Origin: Verrucomicrobiota bacterium | GTDB lineage: Bacteria; Verrucomicrobiota; Verrucomicrobiia; Limisphaerales; J093 | DNA: 64,000 nt | Direction of reading: 5' to 3' | NCBI GenBank assembly: GCA_016716505.1 | Contig: JADJWF010000011.1 | Span: 620,001-684,000 of the forward strand | Shown here: one piece after another, positions 34,700 through 42,729 of the stretch | Position numbering within the stretch: position 1 is the first letter of the stretch | Layout: the number at the start of each line of letters is the position of its first letter | Notes under the pieces: model-generated | What the model was told of the DNA's origin: nothing | The model's input: only the letters and a program-made list of their open reading frames with translations | Databases searched by the model: none | Made by a program: the position numbers and the translations under genes

Positions 34700-37600
34700 A
34701 TGAAAACATGTCTCCAAGTACCGGCCAACGCCCAGACCGCCGACCATGCCGAATGGATCGGTCCAGACCGTGCGGGCAGAAAGCGGGGATTCAATCTGCC
34801 TGCACGGCTGATCTGGATCTTACCCCTGCTCTTTGCCATGACCGCCGCCGCCCAGCTCCCCCCGCAGCGCAGCACGCAATACTCCGGCGCGGACACCTCG
34901 CGGACCGTCTTCCCGCACCGGCCTGAATACGACGCCGCCACGAACCTGACCGTGGAGGCATGGGTCTTCCTCGGCCGCCCCGGCCACGCCACGTACACCA
35001 ACCGCTTCCACACCATCGTCTCCCGCAACTGGCAGGAGTCCCTCTGGTTCGGCATCACCAGCGGCAGCCGGCTGCGCTTCTATCGCAGCGGAGGGATCGG
35101 CATGTTCAAAGATTCCACGAACACCGTGCCGGCGCTGCGCTGGACGCATGTGGCGGCCAGTTACGACGGCGCGCGCGTCCACTTCTACATTGACGGCCGG
35201 CCGGCTGGCAACGAGCCGCTCGGCCATGCCGGGATCAACAAGGCTCATCAGTTGGTGCTGGGCAACGACGTGAACGGCGGCCTCGGCCTCTACGGATACC
35301 TGGATGAAGTCCGGCTTTGGTCGGTCGCACGAACCGAGGCGGAGATCGCCCAGAACCGCTTCGTGGAATTGGAGAGCGCCGCCGGACTGGTGGCCCGCTT
35401 CCCGGCAGGCGGGCGCGAAAACACCGTGGCGGGCGTGCCGGGGACGGAAACCGCCGTCAGCCGCCAAATCTGGGGCGTGCTGCCGCGGGACTACGTGGCG
35501 CCGCGTTCCCCGGTGGCCGTCAACTACGACCAGAATCTGGACGAGTTCATCAATGCCGGCGCCGAGCGCATTGTCTGGCGCTACCGCACTGCGACCGGCG
35601 CCGAGCGCGATGGCGAGGGTTACCTGATGTACCGGGACTCGGGGAGCGACCGCAACCTCTACGCCGTGGTCCCCTACACCAGCCTCGCGGCGTCCGACTT
35701 GGGCGGGTTCCAGCGGTTGAACTTCAGCCTCCTGTTTGCGCCGGCGCCGCCGGAGGGCGCGCCGCCCACCGCCCCCGCGACCAACCATGTCCGGGTGGAC
35801 TCGCCCGCCAACTTCACCCTGGCCCCGGCTCTGCTCCGTGGCGGCGCCGCCGGCTGGACCACGCAGACCGCGCCCGCCCGCGGCGCGGGCAGTTGGGATG
35901 TGGTGCCGGCGGCCGGCTGCGAGTTCGACTGCGCGCGTATCTTCCGCATCCCGGTCTCGCTGCTGGGCGAGTTCAGCCAGCAGCCCAAGCCGGTGCTCTT
36001 CGGCCAGTTCGCCTACGGCATGCCGGCGTTATTCCTGCCGGCCTACCGGCTGCCGGCGCCTTTAGACGGCCACCCGGACAACCCATCCACCTGGGCCCGG
36101 CTGACCTTTGGCGGGGAACCGTCTTTCCCGCCCTACGTCCGCGTGATGGGTGGCGTGACCAACATGACGGCAGGAGCCGCCCTGCCCTTGGAGGGCTTGG
36201 AAATCCGGCTGACGAACCCGGCCAACGGCACCGAGTTCGCCCGCGTTACCACGGACCGCAACGGGCGCTTTGACTTCAGCACCTTGATCTATCCGGCCAA
36301 CGCGCCCCTGCGGCTCACCTGCGCCACGCCGGGCGGTCCCGGCCTTTGGCGCGCGCTGGAACCTGTCGTGCTCAGCACACCCTATCCCGCCATCCAGCCC
36401 GTCCACCTCGATCCGGTCCAGGGCGTCACCTACACGAACCGAGGCATCAGCGGCTACGGCACCATCCTGATCGGCAGCGTTGCCTTCCCGATGATCCAGC
36501 ACCGCAGCCCGGCCCTGGCCGAAGCCACGCCGGATCGCGGCACGCCCCGCATCACCCTGCGCACCAGCCCGGTGAAGGTCACCGAGCCGACCGAGATCCT
36601 CCTCCGCGGCGCAAACCTCCACCCCCACTGCGCGTTCTACCTCTCCCACGGCAACGGCGCGGCGCCGGTCAACCCCGGCGACCCGCTTCCTGCGGGCAGC
36701 ACCGTCACGAATTTCCCGCTCACCGTGGTCGAGCGTGCGGCGGACTGGAGCTGGGTGCGGCTGCGGCTGGACTTCGGCCTGTCACCCGCCTGGGACGCGC
36801 CTGGCCGGGGCTGGCTGCAGGGGCCCTACCGGATCCTGGCCCGCGACGAATGGGTGGGCGCGTGGCGCCGGCTGGAGGCCGGCTTCCTGCTCGACCACGA
36901 ATATCCGCGCGTATTCGGCTTCCCCTTCGACAACGAGCTCGACGGCACGCAGTTCGACGAGTTCTCCAACGTGTACCGGTGGAACGCCTACGACTGCGTC
37001 ACGCTCCTCGGGCCGTTTCCCGGCGCCAATCCCTGCCTCGGTTGCCGCGCACCCAACCCGCTCTACACCACCTTCTACAGCTTGGTATTCACCCCTTGGA
37101 CAGAACTCATGACCGGCTCCTGTCTGGGCATGTCCGCGACCAGCCTGCTGTTCCGGCGCGGCGAGCTCGTGCCCGCCGCCTTCGAGGCGCCGGCGCGCTA
37201 CCCCGCCGGCTTCTCGACGCGCCGCCGGACTTTCCCGGACGGCCGCACGGACGAGTTGGGGCCGCCCAAGCCGCAGGAGCACCGCTTCCGCGTCTGCGAC
37301 TATTCCGAACCGGTGAACCTCTGGGCGCACCTTCACCGTAACCAGGCCATGCAGGTCACCGCCGAGTTCCTTGGCTCGGTGCTTGGGCAGATGGACGGCA
37401 CGGGCGCTGTGCCGCTGGGCGCCCGGGGCTACAGCATCGCCGGCAACCCGGTCCGCACCCTGAACCTCCTCCGCTCCGGCGGCTGGGTGAACCACGTCCT
37501 CTGTTTCCAAGACGGCGCCGACGTGTTCAAGTCGCACGCCATGGTAGCGTGGGACGCCTGGGACGAGACGGGCCTGGACGCCGACACCGCCCTGGTGCCG

Positions 37601-40600
37601 GAGCCGGCGCCGGGCAAGACCGTGCTGCGGGTGTACGACCCGAACCATCCGGAGAACGCCCAGCGCTACTTCGAGATTGACCGAACGGCCAACGTCTATC
37701 GGTACCGCTTTGGGGAGAAGCCGGTGGTTGAGGGCGGTGTGACCAACTGGGTTCCCGCCATCTGGTCCGGCAAGGGCGTCTATGCCGTGCCTCTGGGCCT
37801 GTTCCGCGATGCCGGCACGATGCCGGGGGCGGACCTGCTGGCACGCGGCCTGGCGCTGGTCCTCTTCGGCGCGGCGGACGCTGAATATGTGGCTGCGGAC
37901 GGCGGACGCTGGGGCTACGACGCGGCCGGCCGGATTGTGGAGACTTACGAGGGCGCTCGCGCGATCGCGCCTTTTGGCCAGGCCGCGGCAGGCCCGAATC
38001 CACCCGCCTACGCCGGGCGCACCGCATGGTTCTTCCCGCCCACGAACCGCCCGCCCGCCGAGGTTCGCGTGCGGGTCCGCCCGCAACCCGATGGCGGCGC
38101 CGGCGCCAACAGCTACGAATTCTTCGCCGGCGGCGGCGGGGCAACGATTCACTTGAGGGTGGAGGGTGCCCCGCAAGGTGCGTTGGACCGGTTGCGGGTG
38201 GGCGACACCGGCGGGCAGCTCCGTTCGCTGCGCCTCGAACCGGCGAACCTTCGCACCAACATCAAAGTCCACTTTGGCTTCAATCGCGGCGCCAATCCGC
38301 CGCTGGTCATGGAGTACTCCGGCTTTCGTGTGGGTGCCGGGCGCTCCGTGCAGTTTCAAGCCCTGCCTGACCATTCCGGTGTCGAGTTCCGCAACGAGTC
38401 CGGCGAAGCCGCCCAACTTGCGGTTCGGCTCTTCCGCGGCTCAACCAACCAGTCCAACCTGGATGTCGCGGTTTTCGGCCCCATTCTCATCCCGGCCGGC
38501 GCCCTGCACCGCCTCGACCTGCCCGGAGCCGCCCTCGACACCCTCCGCAGTGCTCTCGACGTTGACGGCGATGACCGATACGACCTGGTCACCGTGCTGG
38601 CACCAGTGCCGGGGGTAATCACCGAGCCGGCCACGCCACGCCTCGCCATCGGGGAGAACGGTGGACGAATAACGGTCACCTGGCCCGTTCTCCCGGAGCC
38701 GTGGGTTCTGGAGTCCACCGAAGTGCTGGCCGATGCGACGCTGTGGCGTCCCGTGGATCTGCCGCCCCGGACAGAAGGCCGCCAGCAATCGGTCACTTTC
38801 GAGGGCACCGACATGTCCCGGATTTTCCGGCTCCGCCGCCTGCCGGTCAGCGCCGCGAAGACAACCGCAAACACGACCTACGAGGCGGCCCTGCACTCCT
38901 GGAGTTTTTGGACCGGTCGCGAGGTCTTGCATCTCGACTTCGTCACGAATGTGCTGATCCGGCGCAAGGACGGCTCCGTGACCTCGGCCACGCCCACCTG
39001 GAATCAAATCTCCTGGTTTCCCGCACCGCCGGGGTACTACCGGACTTGGACGTACTTTCGCTTTGCGTCGTCGGTGGCGCCGGAAGAGATTGACACCGTG
39101 GCCTTCCAGGGGACCGGCGATGGCTTCCACGGGTGCTACGTGGGCGTGCATGCCGATGATCCCGATGCGATTCCCCGCCGCCTTTTCGAGCTGCCCATCC
39201 TCCTGTCTGAGCGGCCGGACCAGATTCTCCTCAATACTCCCGGTCACACCAACTGGCTGCCAGCCCTCGCCCGCAACAGCCCGCATCTCGACAAACCCTA
39301 CGTGACGGTCGAATGGACCGAGGAAAGCACCAACACCCAGCCGCCCTTCAACCGGGATGACCGCGTGATTGACTGGGAAGACATGGTGACGACCGAGATC
39401 GAACTGACCGACGGACGGACGCTGATTCTCACGCTTGATCCACCGGACCGACGGCGACCGACCTGGAGCTCCTGGCCGGCACCGGGATATGTGGATCCCT
39501 ACGATCCCATCCACCTGCGCGACCGCGTTCCGGTGCGACGCTATTCCCAGACCCTGCTGTTGCCGGAGCCTCTGCGCGCCGAACAGATCGTCGCCGTGCG
39601 CACCTACAACGGCCAGCACGTGCTGCATGAATCCCGGTACTTTTACGAGGACCCGCGCTACCATCCGAGCTTGCCACTCCCGGATGTTTCGCCGGCGAGC
39701 ACCGTGACCCACCACGTGCTGCCGGGGGAATCGTTGCGAACCCGACGCAACGTCTGGATGACGTGGCCAACCTTCTCGGCCAGACGGGTCAAGCTGCTGG
39801 CCCAGGAGATCTTTGCCGGCAGCGCGACGCAGCCCAAGACCAGCCTGATGCGGTTCGAGGAGCCTGCAGACTTGGTGGACCGCTTCATCTGGCAGCGTGA
39901 GTTCCGTCCCCGCATCATTCCGCCCGACGCCCGGGCTTCGATCTTCGCGATCCAGTATCTCACCGGGGAGGACGGCATGCGGACATTGCCGGAGATCCAT
40001 CCGGACCTCGATTTGGTGCCCTGGCCGGTGTACGAGCTGATCACCCGGTTCACATCGCGCCTGGGCGGACCGAACAGCGATCCCGGCTCGCTCTCGCCCA
40101 GCGTCACGCTGCACTTCGACACCTATTTTTCCCATGAGGAGTTCGTGCCGGCGGACCTCCTTCCACCGGGAACACCGGGGCGGTTCACCGATTCGAACGT
40201 CTTGAACCGTGCCCTTTACCTGGGCTTGGCTCCCCCAGGGCGAAGGGGAGATCTGACGGGCTGGTTGAGCCCTGTGGGGCCGGCCTACGACGGGATCGGT
40301 CAGGACAGATGGCCCGAGCATTTCTGGATCATCCACAACTGCAACCCCCGTGTTCCCGGCACGCCCTTCGACCGCAACCGCACCGCGCTGGCCATGAAAA
40401 GCCTGCGACGATCGGTCCGAGTGGCCGACCTGGTGGCGTTTGAAATGTTCGGCGCGCCAGGCCGTGGTGCCAACGATCTCGAGGTTTTGGTCTTTGGGCC
40501 GATGGGCTCGGATGAGTGGCATTTCCGCGGCCTGGTGATTTCGTACCGGTACCAGAATGCCTGGCGCCGGTTGTATGCCAACTACCGGGAAAACACGCGG

Positions 40601-40666
40601 TTCCGCGAAGGTGCCCGGAATGATCGCGTGTTTGACCTGCGGCGTCAGGCGCAGGTGGGTCCTTGA
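34700..40666 (+). CDS. Giant exported LamG-domain protein with cysteine-peptidase-like region
   Basis: 1988 aa from the ATG at 34700. A long n-region precedes a hydrophobic signal (LIWILPLLFAMTAAAQ, about 36-52). Residues about 55-225 form a LamG/concanavalin-like domain (NLTVEAWVFLG, WTHVAASYDGARVHFYIDGR, GYLDEVRLWSVARTEAEI). About 490-560 looks like a carboxypeptidase-regulatory beta sandwich (PLEGLEIRLTNPANG). Around residues 800-990 there is GSCLGMSATSLLF (C808), SHAMVAWDAW (H946) and VYDPNHP (D980/N982), the order of a papain-like triad. The rest is beta-rich and unassigned. Probably a surface or secreted adhesin/enzyme. It is divergently transcribed from the histidine kinase with only ~130 bp between starts, so the two may share control. 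No sorting signal was recognised at the C-terminus. Confidence 0.75.
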   Translation: MKTCLQVPANAQTADHAEWIGPDRAGRKRGFNLPARLIWILPLLFAMTAAAQLPPQRSTQYSGADTSRTVFPHRPEYDAATNLTVEAWVFLGRPGHATYTNRFHTIVSRNWQESLWFGITSGSRLRFYRSGGIGMFKDSTNTVPALRWTHVAASYDGARVHFYIDGRPAGNEPLGHAGINKAHQLVLGNDVNGGLGLYGYLDEVRLWSVARTEAEIAQNRFVELESAAGLVARFPAGGRENTVAGVPGTETAVSRQIWGVLPRDYVAPRSPVAVNYDQNLDEFINAGAERIVWRYRTATGAERDGEGYLMYRDSGSDRNLYAVVPYTSLAASDLGGFQRLNFSLLFAPAPPEGAPPTAPATNHVRVDSPANFTLAPALLRGGAAGWTTQTAPARGAGSWDVVPAAGCEFDCARIFRIPVSLLGEFSQQPKPVLFGQFAYGMPALFLPAYRLPAPLDGHPDNPSTWARLTFGGEPSFPPYVRVMGGVTNMTAGAALPLEGLEIRLTNPANGTEFARVTTDRNGRFDFSTLIYPANAPLRLTCATPGGPGLWRALEPVVLSTPYPAIQPVHLDPVQGVTYTNRGISGYGTILIGSVAFPMIQHRSPALAEATPDRGTPRITLRTSPVKVTEPTEILLRGANLHPHCAFYLSHGNGAAPVNPGDPLPAGSTVTNFPLTVVERAADWSWVRLRLDFGLSPAWDAPGRGWLQGPYRILARDEWVGAWRRLEAGFLLDHEYPRVFGFPFDNELDGTQFDEFSNVYRWNAYDCVTLLGPFPGANPCLGCRAPNPLYTTFYSLVFTPWTELMTGSCLGMSATSLLFRRGELVPAAFEAPARYPAGFSTRRRTFPDGRTDELGPPKPQEHRFRVCDYSEPVNLWAHLHRNQAMQVTAEFLGSVLGQMDGTGAVPLGARGYSIAGNPVRTLNLLRSGGWVNHVLCFQDGADVFKSHAMVAWDAWDETGLDADTALVPEPAPGKTVLRVYDPNHPENAQRYFEIDRTANVYRYRFGEKPVVEGGVTNWVPAIWSGKGVYAVPLGLFRDAGTMPGADLLARGLALVLFGAADAEYVAADGGRWGYDAAGRIVETYEGARAIAPFGQAAAGPNPPAYAGRTAWFFPPTNRPPAEVRVRVRPQPDGGAGANSYEFFAGGGGATIHLRVEGAPQGALDRLRVGDTGGQLRSLRLEPANLRTNIKVHFGFNRGANPPLVMEYSGFRVGAGRSVQFQALPDHSGVEFRNESGEAAQLAVRLFRGSTNQSNLDVAVFGPILIPAGALHRLDLPGAALDTLRSALDVDGDDRYDLVTVLAPVPGVITEPATPRLAIGENGGRITVTWPVLPEPWVLESTEVLADATLWRPVDLPPRTEGRQQSVTFEGTDMSRIFRLRRLPVSAAKTTANTTYEAALHSWSFWTGREVLHLDFVTNVLIRRKDGSVTSATPTWNQISWFPAPPGYYRTWTYFRFASSVAPEEIDTVAFQGTGDGFHGCYVGVHADDPDAIPRRLFELPILLSERPDQILLNTPGHTNWLPALARNSPHLDKPYVTVEWTEESTNTQPPFNRDDRVIDWEDMVTTEIELTDGRTLILTLDPPDRRRPTWSSWPAPGYVDPYDPIHLRDRVPVRRYSQTLLLPEPLRAEQIVAVRTYNGQHVLHESRYFYEDPRYHPSLPLPDVSPASTVTHHVLPGESLRTRRNVWMTWPTFSARRVKLLAQEIFAGSATQPKTSLMRFEEPADLVDRFIWQREFRPRIIPPDARASIFAIQYLTGEDGMRTLPEIHPDLDLVPWPVYELITRFTSRLGGPNSDPGSLSPSVTLHFDTYFSHEEFVPADLLPPGTPGRFTDSNVLNRALYLGLAPPGRRGDLTGWLSPVGPAYDGIGQDRWPEHFWIIHNCNPRVPGTPFDRNRTALAMKSLRRSVRVADLVAFEMFGAPGRGANDLEVLVFGPMGSDEWHFRGLVISYRYQNAWRRLYANYRENTRFREGARNDRVFDLRRQAQVGP

Positions 40667-40861
40667 AGAAACCTCGGCCCCGGCTTTGCCGTGGACGATG
40701 GACCCGACACCCACCGCCGGTATGCGGCCATCAAAGGCCCCGACCTTTTGATCGGCGCGGGCGATTCTCTCGATTGGCTCCACGAAGGCTCGGGCCGGTG
40801 GGCATCACCTGTCCATCGCCAGCATCGTCAGTTGATCGAAGAAACTGAACAACGCTCCGCA

Positions 40862-41001
40862 ATGAACACCGCGCACGATTCAGCCGGGAATTCCGGTAAT
40901 TTCGCAGGAGCCAGGCGAATCCTCCGGGTCGCTGGCGGCGTTCTATGCCTGCGGCTGGCAGTCGCTGCCGCGCGCGCGCAGACGCCGCCCGTGCCGGCGG
41001 A
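40862..41001 (+). pseudogene. Possible truncated gene: signal peptide only
   Basis: From the ATG at 40862 the frame reads MNTAHDSAGNSG, then ILRVAGGVLCLRLAVAAARAQTPP, a convincing signal peptide with an A-x-A cleavage site. The body is missing: the frame runs into sequence that is antisense to cinA and ends at 41200. This looks like the front of an exported protein cut off by rearrangement, leaving about 45 codons. The rest of 40667-41001 shows nothing recognisable. Confidence 0.35.
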
Positions 41002-42261
41002 TCACTCCAGCAATCGCTGGCGCAGGAGTTCCAGCGCTTGCTGGCTGGTGACCTGCTTGAACGTGTCCCGGTCGAAGGCGTTCAGCATCCGGACGACCCG
41101 GGTCCCGCCGGCGTTTGCCAGGGCGATGAAGACCGTTCCCACCGGCTTATCCGGCGTGCCCCCGCCCGGGCCGGCGATGCCGGTCGCCGCCAGCGCGTAG
41201 TCTGCCCCCGTCCGCGCGCGGGCCCCTTCAGCCATCTCGCGGGCGGTGGCCTCGCTGACCGCTCCGTGCGCCGCCAGCGTTTCCGCGCGCACGCCGAGCA
41301 GCCGCTCCTTCAGGGCGTTCGAGTAGGTGATGAATCCGCCCCAAAACACTTCCGAGGCCCCGGGCACGTCCGTGACGCGATTGGCGATCCGCCCGCCCGT
41401 GCAAGATTCCGCCACGGCCAACGACTGACGTCGCCCGGCGAGCTCCCGCACCACGGCCGCTTCGAGCGACTCGCCCTCGACGCCGTACAGATTCCGTCCG
41501 ACTTCACGGCGAACAATCGCCTCCGCCTCAGCCACCAGGGCCGGAGCCTCCGGTCCGCGCGCCACGAGGCGGACATCCACTTCCCCCGGCCGGGCGCAGT
41601 AGCCGATCTCCAAACCACGCGCGACGAGGGCGGCCAACGGACCGGCAATTTGTTGCTGCATGGTGGATTCCGGTACACCGGTGCTCCGCAACGTTCGGCA
41701 CACGAAAGGAGCTGCGAGCGGGAAGGTGGCCTTGACCCAGGGCAGAACATGCGCCGCGAACATGGGGCGCAGCTCGCGAGGTGGACCGGGCAGCATGATC
41801 AGCCAGCTTGACTCAGCGCCGCCACCCTCTTTCGCCCGGACCTCCATGAGCAATCCGGGCGCGGTTCCGTTGGCATTCGGCAAGACGGTGGCGCCCTCCG
41901 GGACCTGCGCCTGGAGCATGACGGCCGGCGACGGCGTCCGCTGGCGCGCGGCATACCATGCCTCGAGAGCGGCGACGATGGTCGGGTCCTCCCGCAGGGG
42001 CCGGCCCACCAGTTCCGCGATGGCGTCGCGGGTCAGGTCGTCCGAGGTGGGACCGAGACCACCGGTGCTGACGATCAACCGGGCGCGCGTCAGCGCCTCG
42101 CGAACCGCCTGCTGAATCGCGACGGCGGTGTCGGCCACCGCGACCTGCCGGGTGACGACATAGCCGGCGTCGGCGAACTGGCGGCACAGCCACTGCTGAT
42201 GCGTATTGAGCACCCGCCCAAGCATCAGTTCGTTGCCGGTGTTGATGATTTCGATGTTCAC
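41002..42261 (-). CDS. cinA: CinA-family protein (MoCF-like domain plus NMN amidohydrolase domain)
   Basis: 419 aa, normal length. The N-terminal competence-damage/MoCF-like domain (MNIEIINTGNELMLGRVLNT, VSTGGLGPTSDDLTRDA, MLPGPPRELRPMF) is linked to a C-terminal CinA amidohydrolase domain (VAESCTGGRIANRVTDVPGA, GGFITYSNALKERLLGV, ATGIAGPGGGTPDKPVG). In characterised members the C-terminal domain deamidates NMN in pyridine-nucleotide recycling and the N-terminal domain hydrolyses ADP-ribose. Cytoplasmic. infA lies upstream on the same strand, 107 bp away. Confidence 0.9.
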   Translation of the reverse strand: MNIEIINTGNELMLGRVLNTHQQWLCRQFADAGYVVTRQVAVADTAVAIQQAVREALTRARLIVSTGGLGPTSDDLTRDAIAELVGRPLREDPTIVAALEAWYAARQRTPSPAVMLQAQVPEGATVLPNANGTAPGLLMEVRAKEGGGAESSWLIMLPGPPRELRPMFAAHVLPWVKATFPLAAPFVCRTLRSTGVPESTMQQQIAGPLAALVARGLEIGYCARPGEVDVRLVARGPEAPALVAEAEAIVRREVGRNLYGVEGESLEAAVVRELAGRRQSLAVAESCTGGRIANRVTDVPGASEVFWGGFITYSNALKERLLGVRAETLAAHGAVSEATAREMAEGARARTGADYALAATGIAGPGGGTPDKPVGTVFIALANAGGTRVVRMLNAFDRDTFKQVTSQQALELLRQRLLE

Positions 42262-42368
42262 AGATGGTCCGTGCCGCCTTCCGCGGAGTTACGAGGCCAC
42301 TGCCAGAGGCCACCTCGGAGTGAAGCGTCGTTCGCGTGCCACCGGCCGGGCCGGCCGGGGGTCCCGAA

Positions 42369-42587
42369 CTATGGGTGCCGGAAGGTGATGCGCGCCTTGT
42401 TCAGATCGTAGGGGGACATCTCGATGTCCACGCGATCTCCGACGCTGATCCGGATGAAGTGCTTCCGCATTTTGCCCGAGATATGCGCCAACACCTCATG
42501 TTTGTTGGGAAGGGCGACGCGGAACATGGTCCCGGGGAGCACCTGGGTTACCGTTCCAACCAGTTTGATGGGTTCTTCTTTGGTCAC
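42369..42587 (-). CDS. infA: Translation initiation factor IF-1
   Basis: 72 aa, the usual length. A single S1-like OB fold: GTVTQVLPGTMFRVALPNKHEV, then AHISGKMRKHFIRISVGDRVDIEMSPYDL, ending ARITFRHP. Blocks the ribosomal A site during initiation. Lacks the last Lys/Arg residues of many homologues, which is common. It is not in a ribosomal-protein cluster here but lies between cinA and aceE. Confidence 0.97.
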   Translation of the reverse strand: MTKEEPIKLVGTVTQVLPGTMFRVALPNKHEVLAHISGKMRKHFIRISVGDRVDIEMSPYDLNKARITFRHP

Positions 42588-42729
42588 GCGCGCGCTGAAA
42601 TCAAAGCAGCCGGGTCATGGGCCCGGCACCGCCTCGCCGGACTAAGCTGGTGAGTCGGCGGACGCCAATCAAGCGGATTCCAGTCGCGCCCGGCGAACGG
42701 GTCCGTTCGATTCCCTGGTCCGTCGCTGG

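Noticed and set aside
38441..40783. 780-codon minus-strand open frame
   Set aside because: Antisense to the 3' half of the giant LamG gene and without a recognisable domain or signal.
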